From: Vallitaleaceae bacterium
GTDB lineage: Bacteria; Bacillota; Clostridia; Lachnospirales; Vallitaleaceae
Direction: 5' to 3'
Length of the DNA: 64,000 bases
Assembly: GCA_028277605.1 (NCBI GenBank)
Contig: JANQFZ010000068.1
Span: 62,001 to 126,000, forward strand
A program made the position numbers and the translations under genes. This document shows positions 43,136-51,612 of this stretch, one piece after another (within the stretch, counting starts at the first letter, position 1; every line of letters starts with the position of its first letter). A model generated the notes under the pieces. The model was not told where the DNA came from and did not search any database. It saw only the letters and a program-made list of their open reading frames with translations.

Positions 43136-43870
43136 ATGAGTGTAATATCCATGAAACAATTATTAGAAGCAGGTGTGCATTTTGGTCATCAGACAAGAAG
43201 ATGGAATCCCAAAATGGCAGAGTACATTTATACTGAAAGAAACGGTATTTATATTATCGATCTTCAAAAAACAGTAAGAAAAATCGATGATGCGTATAAT
43301 GCTGTTAAACAAGTCATTGAAGAAGGCGGAAACATTCTTTTTGTTGGAACTAAAAAACAAGCTCAGGATTCTATAAAAGTAGAATCTGAACGTTGCGGTA
43401 TGTATTATGTAAACCAAAGATGGTTAGGTGGTATGTTAACTAACTTCAAAACAATACAAGGTAGAATTAACCGTTTGAAGCAGTTAGAGAAAATGCAGGA
43501 AGATGGAACCTTTGATGTTCTTCCAAAAAAAGAGGTCATTAAGCTTAAACTACAAATGGAAAAGCTTGAAAAGAACCTAGGTGGAATCAAAGAAATGAAA
43601 GATTTGCCTGACTTAATGTTTATTGTTGATCCTAGAAAAGAACGTATTGCTATACAAGAAGCGCATATACTTGGCATACCAATTGTTGCTATTGTAGATA
43701 CTAATTGTGACCCTGAAGAAGTGGATTATGTTATTCCTGGTAATGACGATGCAATTCGTGCTGTTAAGCTTATTGTATCTAAAATGGCAGATGCTGTTAT
43801 AGAAGCTAATCAGGGTGCTCAAACCAATATTGAAGAAACACCTAAAGAAAAAGTTCAAGCAAGCAAATAA
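43136..43870 (+). CDS. rpsB: 30S ribosomal protein S2
   Basis: Ribosomal protein S2, 244 residues, needed to load S1 or mRNA on the small subunit. The N-terminal [20 protein letters not shown] and the [13 protein letters not shown] and [18 protein letters not shown] segments are diagnostic. The start follows TGGAGG. It is the first gene of the conserved rpsB-tsf-pyrH-frr order and is separated from tsf by an unusual 120-bp inverted-repeat element. Confidence 0.98.
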   Translation: MSVISMKQLLEAGVHFGHQTRRWNPKMAEYIYTERNGIYIIDLQKTVRKIDDAYNAVKQVIEEGGNILFVGTKKQAQDSIKVESERCGMYYVNQRWLGGMLTNFKTIQGRINRLKQLEKMQEDGTFDVLPKKEVIKLKLQMEKLEKNLGGIKEMKDLPDLMFIVDPRKERIAIQEAHILGIPIVAIVDTNCDPEEVDYVIPGNDDAIRAVKLIVSKMADAVIEANQGAQTNIEETPKEKVQASK

Positions 43871-43884
43871 TAATTAAATTTTTT

Positions 43885-44004
43885 GGGGGCTGTCTCCAAA
43901 TACATTTTTTACCCTTCAAGGAATGCGCTGTATTCGATAGAATATTAAATAATCGTATAGTCCTTAAACGATGGCCGTCAATAAAATGTATTTAGAGACA
44001 GCCC
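43885..44004 (+). mobile_element. MITE-like inverted-repeat element between rpsB and tsf
   Basis: A 120-bp block has 23-bp terminal inverted repeats (43885-43907 and 43982-44004) that match at 22 of 23 positions and begin GGGGCTGTCTC. The core has weaker nested complementarity (AAGGA...TCCTT) and no reading frame. Ends of this type resemble those of some Firmicutes insertion sequences, so a non-autonomous transposon is likely; the family is not proven. No target duplication was seen. Transcribed RNA would fold into a long stem. Confidence 0.65.
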
Positions 44005-44050
44005 CAATTGTATAATAAATTCTAAGAAAAAGTTTGGAGGTTTTTATAGT

Positions 44051-44974
44051 ATGGCAGTTACAGCAAGTATGGTTAAAGAGCTTAGACAAAGAACAGGTGC
44101 TGGAATGATGGATTGTAAAAAAGCCCTGACAGAAAAAGATGGTGATTTAGAAAAAGCGATTGAGTTACTAAGAGAAAAAGGATTGGCTAAGGCTGCTAAA
44201 AAAGCAGGTAGAATCGCGGCAGAAGGTTTAGTACAAGCTTGTGTTACAGACGATGGTAAAACAGCTGCTTTAGTTGAAGTAAATAGTGAAACAGATTTTG
44301 TTGCAAAAAATGAAGATTTTAAGACATATGTATTGGATGTAGCTGTTCAGGCTTCCAAAACTAATGCCTCTGATTTACAAGCATTTATGGAAGAACCTTG
44401 GTTAAAAGATGAAAGTAAATCCGTCAAAGAAATTCTAACAGACAAAATTGTGAAAATTGGAGAAAACATTTCAATAAGACGCTTTGAAAAGGTGGTTACA
44501 GATGGTTTTGTAACTTCTTATATACATGGTGGAGGTCGAATAGGTGTACTTGTAGAACTTGGCTGTGACAGCATCAACGATGCTGTAAAGGCATGTGCTA
44601 AGAATATAGCTATGCAGGTTGCAGCTGTGTATCCTAAGTATGTTAGTAGAGACGAGATGCCAGAAGAACAAATAGAAAAAGAAAAGCAATTGTTAAAGAC
44701 CCAGGCTATGAACGAAAATCCAGACAAACCAGAGCATATTATTGATAAAATGATAATAGGTCGTTTAAATAAACAGTTAAAGGAAATATGTCTAATGGAT
44801 CAGCCCTATGTAAAGGATCCAGATTTAACAGTTGATAGATACCTTAAGTCCTGTTCAAAAGAAGCGGGCTCTGCTCTAACAATCAAAAGTTTTAAAAGGT
44901 TTGAAACGGGTGAAGGTCTCCAAAAAAGAGAAGAGAACTTTGCTGATGAAGTTGCTAAGCAAATGCAAAAATAG
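44051..44974 (+). CDS. tsf: Elongation factor Ts
   Basis: EF-Ts, 307 residues, is the nucleotide exchange factor for EF-Tu. The N-terminal UBA-like domain reads VKELRQRTGAGMMDCKKAL. The TDFVAKNEDF motif contacts EF-Tu, and the core ends with KQLKEICLMDQPYVKDP. The ribosome site GGAGG lies rather far (about ten bases) from the ATG. Expression must pass through the inverted-repeat element upstream unless a promoter lies within it. Confidence 0.97.
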   Translation: MAVTASMVKELRQRTGAGMMDCKKALTEKDGDLEKAIELLREKGLAKAAKKAGRIAAEGLVQACVTDDGKTAALVEVNSETDFVAKNEDFKTYVLDVAVQASKTNASDLQAFMEEPWLKDESKSVKEILTDKIVKIGENISIRRFEKVVTDGFVTSYIHGGGRIGVLVELGCDSINDAVKACAKNIAMQVAAVYPKYVSRDEMPEEQIEKEKQLLKTQAMNENPDKPEHIIDKMIIGRLNKQLKEICLMDQPYVKDPDLTVDRYLKSCSKEAGSALTIKSFKRFETGEGLQKREENFADEVAKQMQK

Positions 44975-44994
44975 TGCTTTTTGGTTAGTATAAC

Positions 44995-45025
44995 AAAAAA
45001 GAAACACGATGTGTTTCTTTTTTTT
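44995..45025 (+). terminator. Intrinsic terminator after tsf
   Basis: A 13-bp stem (AAAAAAGAAACAC / GTGTTTCTTTTTT) with a 3-nt loop and a T tract closes the rpsB-tsf unit. Confidence 0.92.
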
Positions 45026-45095
45026 GGAAAGAAATATTAAAATTATATAGAAAAAAACTTGAAGGTATGATAAATTATAGTTTAGAGGTGTTAAA

Positions 45096-45806
45096 ATGAG
45101 CAAATATAATAGAGTATTACTTAAATTAAGTGGAGAAGCATTGTCTGGTAGTAAGGGATTTGGATTTGATGAAGCAGTTGTATTAGAAGTTGGAAGGCAG
45201 GTCAAGAAGAGTATAGAAAAAGGCATTCAAATCGGTGTTGTAATCGGTGGCGGAAATATCTGGAGAGGTAGAAGTTGCGACCACATGGACAGAGTTAAAG
45301 CTGATCAGATTGGAATGATGGCAACCGTTATTAATGCTTTATATGTAGCAGAGATATTTAGAACCATAGGTTTGAAAACAGTTGTTCAAACACCTTTTAA
45401 AATAGGAACTGTCACAGAAGAATTCTCAAAGGATGCTACACTAGGGCATCTTAACAATGGCAGTGTAGTTTTTTTTGCTGGGGGCACAGGGCATCCAATG
45501 TTTTCAACAGATACAGCTGCTGCGCTAAGGGCGATTGAGATAGAAGCAGATGTTATTTTACTTGCTAAGAATATTGATGGTATCTATGATGATGATCCTA
45601 AAACTAATCCTAATGCAAGAAAATATGACCACATTTCTTTAAAAGAAATTATCGATAAGAAATTAAAAGCATTAGATTTAACTGCTGCTATCATGTGCTT
45701 AGAAAATCATATGCCAATGATTGTATTTGGCTTATGTGAGTCTAATGGTATTACCTTGGCTATGAATGGAGAAACCAGCGGTACAGTAATTTTAGATAAT
45801 GAATAG
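45096..45806 (+). CDS. pyrH: UMP kinase
   Basis: Bacterial UMP kinase, 236 residues, makes UDP from UMP and ATP as a hexamer. Signatures are LLKLSGEALSG at the N-terminus, VVIGGGNIWRG near 50, and FFAGGTGHPMFSTDTAAALRA, quoted in part, near 130. The start ATG follows TAGAGGTG. It lies after a terminator, so it needs its own promoter, but no strong one is visible in the short gap. Normal length and order. Confidence 0.97.
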   Translation: MSKYNRVLLKLSGEALSGSKGFGFDEAVVLEVGRQVKKSIEKGIQIGVVIGGGNIWRGRSCDHMDRVKADQIGMMATVINALYVAEIFRTIGLKTVVQTPFKIGTVTEEFSKDATLGHLNNGSVVFFAGGTGHPMFSTDTAAALRAIEIEADVILLAKNIDGIYDDDPKTNPNARKYDHISLKEIIDKKLKALDLTAAIMCLENHMPMIVFGLCESNGITLAMNGETSGTVILDNE

Positions 45807-45907
45807 ATATGATTAGAATTTTTTATGACTTATAGTTATAGCATATAGACTAAAACTAGATATAGGTTTAGATACTCCATAAGTAAATAAAAAATTGAAA
45901 GGAATGT

Positions 45908-46468
45908 ATGAAGATGAAGGATGAACTCAAAAAATATGAAAGCAAAATGCAAAAAACAATTCAAGCATTAGAGGATGAGTTTAATACCATAAGAGCTGGG
46001 CGTGCTAATCCACATATTTTAGACAAAGTTAAAGTAGACTACTATGGACAGCCTACACCAATTGAACAAGTAGGTAATGTCTCTATACCTGAACCAAGAC
46101 TTATCCAGATCCAACCTTGGGACGCAAGTATTATTAAGCAGATTGAAAAAGCAATATTAGCTTCTGATGTAGGCATTACACCATCTAATGACGGCAAAGT
46201 CATTCGATTGGTTTTTCCTGAGCTGACAGAAGAAAGACGTAAGCAGTTGTCTAAAGAGGTTAAGAAAAAGGGAGAAGATGCTAAGGTTGCAGTAAGAAAT
46301 ATACGAAGAGATGCAATGGATTATTTTAAAAAGGCAGAAAAAAAACATGAGATTACTGAAGATGATTTAAGAGACTATGAGCATGAAATACAGACCTTAA
46401 CAGACCAATTTATCAAGGATGTAGATAATCACATATCCAATAAAACACAGGATGTTTTACAGGTATAA
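45908..46468 (+). CDS. frr: Ribosome recycling factor
   Basis: Ribosome recycling factor, 186 residues, splits post-termination ribosomes with EF-G. It has the KMQKTIQALEDEFNTIRAGRANP start of the triple-helix domain (quoted in part: FNTIRAGRANP), VDYYGQPTPIEQVGNVSIPE, and RNIRRDAMDYFKK. The start could be ATG 45908 or 45914; GAAAGGA upstream lies four or ten bases away, so either is acceptable. A weak terminator-like hairpin follows the stop codon. Confidence 0.97.
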   Translation: MKMKDELKKYESKMQKTIQALEDEFNTIRAGRANPHILDKVKVDYYGQPTPIEQVGNVSIPEPRLIQIQPWDASIIKQIEKAILASDVGITPSNDGKVIRLVFPELTEERRKQLSKEVKKKGEDAKVAVRNIRRDAMDYFKKAEKKHEITEDDLRDYEHEIQTLTDQFIKDVDNHISNKTQDVLQV

Positions 46469-46507
46469 CTCCATATTAGGAAGATGATTATGGTGTTCAA
46501 TTAAAGA

Positions 46508-46541
46508 GAAAGCTCCTTAATAGGGGGTTTTCTTCCTTTGA
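46508..46541 (+). terminator. Weak terminator-like hairpin after frr
   Basis: A 9-bp stem with two G-U pairs (46508-46516 with 46524-46532) is followed by a T-rich stretch interrupted by C. It may attenuate transcription into uppS rather than stop it. Confidence 0.4.
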
Positions 46542-46559
46542 TTTTTAGGAGGCAGTTTT

Positions 46560-47297
46560 GTGGCTACGAAGGATGAACTTAAAAATTTAAAAATCCCAAA
46601 ACATGTTGCTATTATCATGGATGGCAATGGGAGATGGGCTACAGGTAAAGGTAAATCAAGACAATATGGACATAAAACAGGAAGCAAAACTCTAGAAACC
46701 ATTTGTGATGATGCTTATAGCTTAGGGATCCAATATATGACTGTATATGCCTTTTCAACAGAGAATTGGATAAGACCTGCTAAAGAAGTTCATTATTTAA
46801 TGCATTTATTACGTCATTACTTAAAAGACAGCATTAAAAAGTCAAAAAAAGATAATATACGTATTCGTGTAATAGGCAATGTTCAAGGATTAGACAATGA
46901 TATTATAGAAAAAATTCAAACCCTTGAATCGTCATCAAGTACTAATACTGGGTTGAATCTTCAAATTGCTTTAAATTATGGAGGACGGAATGAAATTATA
47001 CGTTCTATAAAAAAAATCTATCATGATATAGAAAACAATCAACTTCATATAGAGGATGTTAATGAGGAATTATTTAATCATTATCTAGATACACAGGATA
47101 TTCCTGACCCTGATTTGTTAATAAGAACCAGCGGCGAATGGCGTATTAGTAATTTTTTATTATGGCAGCTCGCCTATACTGAGTTTTATTTCATTGACAA
47201 ACATTGGCCTGATTTTACTCATACAGATCTTATACAAGCCATTAAGTATTATAATAGCAAGCACAGGAGATATGGGGGATTAGTAAATGAAGCGTAG
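46560..47297 (+). CDS. uppS: Undecaprenyl diphosphate synthase
   Basis: Cis-prenyltransferase, 245 residues, makes the C55 lipid carrier for cell-wall synthesis. The catalytic D21 sits in IIMDGNGRWA. YAFSTENWIRP and DLLIRTSGEWRISNFLLWQ are family motifs. The start is GTG 46560, preceded by AGGAGG at seven bases. It overlaps cdsA by 11 bp. Confidence 0.97.
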   Translation: MATKDELKNLKIPKHVAIIMDGNGRWATGKGKSRQYGHKTGSKTLETICDDAYSLGIQYMTVYAFSTENWIRPAKEVHYLMHLLRHYLKDSIKKSKKDNIRIRVIGNVQGLDNDIIEKIQTLESSSSTNTGLNLQIALNYGGRNEIIRSIKKIYHDIENNQLHIEDVNEELFNHYLDTQDIPDPDLLIRTSGEWRISNFLLWQLAYTEFYFIDKHWPDFTHTDLIQAIKYYNSKHRRYGGLVNEA

Positions 47298-48093
47298 AAT
47301 AATTACAGGACTTGTAGCATTACCTATTGCCGTTATTCCGCTTTTGTTGGGTCATGCTATTTTGATTGGTTTGATTTTTATTGTTTCTATTATTGGCTTA
47401 TATGAATTTTATAAGGCCTATAATATTAGGAGTACGTTTTTAAAAGCTATGGGATATGTTTTAAGTATTATCTATTATTACTATATTGTTTTTGAAGGTT
47501 TAATAGCTTTTCAGGTCATGTTTGGTGCCTATATATTAATTCTATTAGCTTATTATGTTATTACCTATCCTAAATACGATCTGAAGGAGATTGCTATTGT
47601 TTGCTTTGGATATATATATATTCCTTACTTGCTTTCTCATGTAGCTTTGATACGGATTGAACCAAAATATGGTGCATGGTTTGTATGGCTTATTTTTATT
47701 GTTGCTTTTGGAAGTGATACATGTGCGTATTTTACAGGCAGACTATTTGGAAAGAGAAAACTAGCTAAGCAGTTAAGCCCAAATAAAACAGTTGAAGGTG
47801 CCATTGGAGGTGTCATTGGTTCCGTGCTTTTGTGCGTACTTTTTGGCATTATTCTAATGTCTATGGGTAAGTTTAATAATGATAGTCCTATATTAATTTT
47901 ATTAAGTATTATTGGTTTGGTTGGATCGGTTCTATCTCAAATTGGAGATTTAGCTGCATCAGCTATCAAAAGACAGGTAGGTATAAAGGATTTTGGAAAT
48001 CTCTTACCAGGACATGGAGGGCTGTTAGATAGATTAGATAGTATTTTATTTACAGCACCATTTATTTATTACATTATGCAGTTTTTTATATAG
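47287..48093 (+). CDS. cdsA: Phosphatidate cytidylyltransferase
   Basis: CDP-diacylglycerol synthase, 268 residues, is the entry enzyme of phospholipid synthesis. It has about eight membrane segments. Near the C-terminus is the family signature SQIGDLAASAIKRQVGIKDF followed by GNLLPGHGGLLDRLDS, and GSDTCAYFTGRLFGKRKL lies near residue 140. It is translationally coupled to uppS. A palindromic repeat fills the gap after the stop codon. Confidence 0.96.
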   Translation: MKRRIITGLVALPIAVIPLLLGHAILIGLIFIVSIIGLYEFYKAYNIRSTFLKAMGYVLSIIYYYYIVFEGLIAFQVMFGAYILILLAYYVITYPKYDLKEIAIVCFGYIYIPYLLSHVALIRIEPKYGAWFVWLIFIVAFGSDTCAYFTGRLFGKRKLAKQLSPNKTVEGAIGGVIGSVLLCVLFGIILMSMGKFNNDSPILILLSIIGLVGSVLSQIGDLAASAIKRQVGIKDFGNLLPGHGGLLDRLDSILFTAPFIYYIMQFFI

Positions 48094-48112
48094 TTTTTAA
48101 TTTATTTTGACA

Positions 48113-48178
48113 AAGGGTTAATCGTATTAGCTTCGCTGGTTCTTTTAGGGGGTTATGGAGTTAATACTATTAGCCCTT
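48113..48178 (+). repeat. Palindromic intergenic element A
   Basis: Two 20-nt arms (48113-48132 and 48159-48178), AAGGGTTAATCGTATTAGCT and its near-complement, match at 17 of 20 positions, with a 26-nt centre. The arm sequence resembles those of the element at 57707. It separates cdsA from dxr and may also act in transcript termination. Confidence 0.65.
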
Positions 48179-48209
48179 GAATTATTGCATAACTCAAACT
48201 AAGTATGCA

Positions 48210-48238
48210 TTGACATTTCATAAAAAGTAGATGATAAT
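48210..48238 (+). promoter_or_regulatory. SigmaA-type promoter for dxr
   Basis: TTGACA (48210-48215) and GATAAT (48233-48238) are spaced by 17 bp, about 22 bp before the dxr start, giving a very short leader. Confidence 0.7.
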
Positions 48239-48260
48239 TATTACTAGATGGGGTGAAAGC

Positions 48261-49400
48261 ATGAAAAGAATTGCAATCTTAGGTTCTACGGGTTCTATTG
48301 GATGTCAGACCTTGGATATTGTGATGCGAAATGATGATATACAAGTAATGGGTTTAACCGCTCATACGAATATTGACCTATTAGAACAACAAATTCATGC
48401 CGTACATCCTAAGGTAGTTGCTGTTATGGATAAAGATAAGGCGGCAATACTTAAGAATAGGGTGGGAAATCAAGTTCAAGTACTTGCTGGACTTGATGGG
48501 TTAATAGAAGTAGCAGCTTTTGAAGGAGTAGATTTAGTTGTTACAGCGGTTGTAGGTATGATAGGTATACAACCTACCGTTAGCGCCATAAAAGCTGGTA
48601 AAGATATTGCACTAGCAAATAAGGAAGCATTAGTAACAGCTGGTGAGTTAATCATGAACTTAGTTGAACAGTATCAGGTTCAATTATTACCTGTTGATAG
48701 TGAGCATTCAGCTATTTTTCAATGCTTAAATGGTGAAAATAGTCGTCAAATCAACAAGGTAATTCTTACAGGATCAGGTGGTCCTTTTAGAGGTATGAAG
48801 GAAAGGGATTTTTCTAATATAACGGTAGAACAAGCACTTAAGCATCCTACTTACTCCATGGGCAAAAAAATATCGATTGATTCTGCTACATTAATGAATA
48901 AAGGATTAGAAGTTATAGAAGCCAGTTGGCTATTTCATTTAAAACCTAGCGAAATTGACGTCATCATTCATCCTCAGAGTATCATTCATTCAATGATTGA
49001 ATTTATAGATGGTTCCGTCATGGCTCAAATGGGTCTCCCAAATATGAAGGTACCGATTCAATATGCTTTATTCTATCCTGATAGAAAACCCAACAGCTGT
49101 AAAAGATTAAATCTTGCTGAGATGAGTCAGTTGACATTTGAAGAACCAGATGTCACGTCCTTTAGGTGTTTACAGTTAGCTTATCATGCACTTGAAATTG
49201 GTGGAACGCTGCCCACAGTACTCAATGCAGCTAATGAATATGCTGTTTCAAAATTTCTAAAACAACAACTTGACTTTAAAAATATACCTAAAATCATTGA
49301 ATATGCAATGGAGAGACATAAGGTTACTCCAATAACAGATGTGCAGAATGTCCTAGATACAGAGAAATGGACTTATGAATTAATAGAAAGCAGGTGGTAG
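48261..49400 (+). CDS. dxr: 1-deoxy-D-xylulose 5-phosphate reductoisomerase
   Basis: DXR, 379 residues, performs the second step of the MEP isoprenoid pathway, using NADPH and a divalent metal. The NADPH-binding motif LGSTGSIG lies at the N-terminus. VDSEHSAIFQ, LTGSGGPFRG and TYSMGKKISIDSATLMNKG carry metal and substrate residues. The frame runs back to 48231, but GGGGTGA precedes ATG 48261, which matches the family. It is followed 1 bp later by rseP and later by ispG of the same pathway. Confidence 0.97.
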   Translation: MKRIAILGSTGSIGCQTLDIVMRNDDIQVMGLTAHTNIDLLEQQIHAVHPKVVAVMDKDKAAILKNRVGNQVQVLAGLDGLIEVAAFEGVDLVVTAVVGMIGIQPTVSAIKAGKDIALANKEALVTAGELIMNLVEQYQVQLLPVDSEHSAIFQCLNGENSRQINKVILTGSGGPFRGMKERDFSNITVEQALKHPTYSMGKKISIDSATLMNKGLEVIEASWLFHLKPSEIDVIIHPQSIIHSMIEFIDGSVMAQMGLPNMKVPIQYALFYPDRKPNSCKRLNLAEMSQLTFEEPDVTSFRCLQLAYHALEIGGTLPTVLNAANEYAVSKFLKQQLDFKNIPKIIEYAMERHKVTPITDVQNVLDTEKWTYELIESRW

Positions 49401-49401
49401 T

Positions 49402-50430
49402 ATGAATATAATTGTTGCTATACTTATATTTGGACTTATAGTACTTGTTCACGAGTACGGTCATTTTATAGTTGCTGTAAAGAACGGTATACTTGTTGAG
49501 GAATTTGCCATTGGGATGGGACCTAAACTTGCAGGTATAAAAAGAGGAGATACTCTTTATTCTATTAGACTTCTACCTTTTGGTGGATATTGTAAGATGC
49601 TTGGAGAAGATCAAGAGGTAGATGATAAAAGATCTTTTTCTAGTCAATCTGTCTGGGCTAGAATAGCTGTAGTAGTTGCTGGTCCTTTTTTCAATTTTAT
49701 CTTAGCTTTTGTTTTTGCCTTTATTTTTACCATCATAGCAGGAAATCAAACAACCGTTATTGATAGTATTGTACCTGATTCGCCTGCGCAGCAAGCAGGA
49801 CTTATGCCAGAGGATAAAATCATTAAGGTTAATGGGCATCGGTTAGTTTCTTTTAAAGAGATGAAATTTTATATTAGTGAAGCAAAAGGACAAGTAGTAA
49901 CCATTCAATATTCTAGGGATGGTGTGAGTAATACAATTAATATTGTGCCTATGGAAACTGAAGATGGTTCATGGTTGATTGGCATCTCTCCTAAGTCTAT
50001 TGATAAAGGAAATATTTTTCAGGTTATAAAAGCCAGTTTCCTAGAAATGGTATTTTGGATAAAGATGGTATTTATAAGCCTTGCAAGTTTAATTGCAGGA
50101 AATGTCTCAGCTAAACAATTATCAGGACCTGTTGGTATTGTCGGCTTTATTAGTCAAGGCTATAAAGAAAGTGTGAAAAATGGTTTATTATCCGTTATAC
50201 AAACGATATCCTTTTACATTGTTTTACTTAGTGCTAACCTAGGTATTGTTAATCTACTGCCTATACCAGCACTTGACGGTGGAAGGCTTGTATTTTTACT
50301 TATAGAAGCAGTAAGAGGGAAACCTATTAATCAAAAAAGAGAAGGTTTTGTACATTTTATAGGTTTTGTTTTGCTCATGGTGCTGATGGTCTTTATGGTC
50401 TTTAATGATGCTAGGAATTGGTTTTTTTAG
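49402..50430 (+). CDS. rseP: Site-2 intramembrane metalloprotease RseP
   Basis: M50 zinc protease, 342 residues, cuts membrane-anchored regulators, such as anti-sigma factors, within the membrane. The zinc motif HEYGH is at residues 17-21 in the first membrane helix. A PDZ domain spans about 115-185. The third ligand motif, PALDGGRL, lies near residue 290. Four membrane segments are visible. It starts 1 bp after dxr, so the two are coupled. Confidence 0.95.
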   Translation: MNIIVAILIFGLIVLVHEYGHFIVAVKNGILVEEFAIGMGPKLAGIKRGDTLYSIRLLPFGGYCKMLGEDQEVDDKRSFSSQSVWARIAVVVAGPFFNFILAFVFAFIFTIIAGNQTTVIDSIVPDSPAQQAGLMPEDKIIKVNGHRLVSFKEMKFYISEAKGQVVTIQYSRDGVSNTINIVPMETEDGSWLIGISPKSIDKGNIFQVIKASFLEMVFWIKMVFISLASLIAGNVSAKQLSGPVGIVGFISQGYKESVKNGLLSVIQTISFYIVLLSANLGIVNLLPIPALDGGRLVFLLIEAVRGKPINQKREGFVHFIGFVLLMVLMVFMVFNDARNWFF

Positions 50431-50442
50431 ACAACTCATATG

Positions 50443-50471
50443 AAAAAGGTAATCTTTGGATTGCCTTTTTT
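50443..50471 (+). terminator. Intrinsic terminator between rseP and ispG
   Basis: A 12-bp stem (AAAAAGGTAATC / GATTGCCTTTTT, one G-U pair) with a TTTG loop ends in a T tract. Confidence 0.85.
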
Positions 50472-50515
50472 AGTCTAACCTAAAAGTATCTTTATTCTAT
50501 AAAGGAGGCTATTTT

Positions 50516-51595
50516 ATGCTTAGAGATAAAACAAAAACCCTATGTATTGGTGATAAAGTCATTGGTGGAGGTCATCCTGTATTGATTCAATCGATGACCA
50601 ACACAAAAACAAAAGATGTAAAGGCTACGGTTGGTCAGATTAAGAGGCTTGAAGCCGCTGGCTGTGATATCATTCGTGTTGCCGTACCTGATATGGAGTC
50701 GGCTAAGTGTATTGAGGATATTAAGAGTAGCATAAGTATACCACTGGTAGCAGATATTCATTTTGATTACCAACTAGCTATAGCTTCAATAGAGTATGGT
50801 GCAGATAAAATTCGAATTAATCCTGGAAATATAGGTAATGAAGATAGGGTCTATCAGGTTGTTGAAGCTGCAAAGCGTTGTCATATTCCTATTAGAGTGG
50901 GGGTCAACAGCGGTTCATTAGAAAAAAAAATACTAAGAAAATATGGCAGGGTATGTGCAGAAGCTTTAGTTGAAAGTGCTTTAAATAAGCTTAAGCTCAT
51001 AGAGTCTATGGATTATAGGCAGTTAGTTCTTTCTATAAAATCATCCGATGTGCTTATGAGTATAGAAGCACATGATCAAATTGCTAAACAAGTACCTTAT
51101 CCTTTACATGTAGGGATCACGGAATCAGGTACCATTAAAATGGGCACCATTAAGTCCTCAGTTGGTTTAGGTATAATTCTGCATAAGGGAATAGGAGATA
51201 CGATTCGGGTATCTTTAACAGGAGATCCAGTAGAAGAAATAATAGCTGGCAAAAAAATTCTTCAAACCTTAGGATTGAGAGAACAAGAGGTGAATATTAT
51301 TTCATGTCCGACGTGTGGACGAACGGAAATAAATTTAGTCGAGCTGGCAAATGAGGTTGAAAAGCGGTGTGGACACCTTAAAGAGAATATTAAGATAGCA
51401 GTTATGGGATGTGAAGTTAATGGTCCAGGGGAAGCAAGAGATGCAGATATAGGAATTGCAGGCGGGAAAAAAACAGGTCTTATCTTTAAAAAAGGAAAGG
51501 TTGTTAAGAAGGTTCCAGAAGATCAATTACTTGATGCCTTTATGTCTGAGTTGGATCAACTACTGAATGAAATGAAAACAGATGAACAAACTTAA
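50516..51595 (+). CDS. ispG: 4-hydroxy-3-methylbut-2-enyl diphosphate synthase
   Basis: IspG (GcpE), 359 residues, is a [4Fe-4S] enzyme of the MEP pathway. The TIM-barrel start has GGGHPVLIQSMTNT, and GADKIRINPGNIG follows. The cluster ligands are in ISCPTCGRTE near residue 264, MGCEVNGPGEA near 300, and a nearby Glu. The ATG follows AAAGGAGG. Its terminator-bounded position suggests that it starts a unit that includes polC, whose start is about 17 bp away. Confidence 0.97.
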   Translation: MLRDKTKTLCIGDKVIGGGHPVLIQSMTNTKTKDVKATVGQIKRLEAAGCDIIRVAVPDMESAKCIEDIKSSISIPLVADIHFDYQLAIASIEYGADKIRINPGNIGNEDRVYQVVEAAKRCHIPIRVGVNSGSLEKKILRKYGRVCAEALVESALNKLKLIESMDYRQLVLSIKSSDVLMSIEAHDQIAKQVPYPLHVGITESGTIKMGTIKSSVGLGIILHKGIGDTIRVSLTGDPVEEIIAGKKILQTLGLREQEVNIISCPTCGRTEINLVELANEVEKRCGHLKENIKIAVMGCEVNGPGEARDADIGIAGGKKTGLIFKKGKVVKKVPEDQLLDAFMSELDQLLNEMKTDEQT

Positions 51596-51612
51596 GAGTT
51601 ATGGGTGATAAA

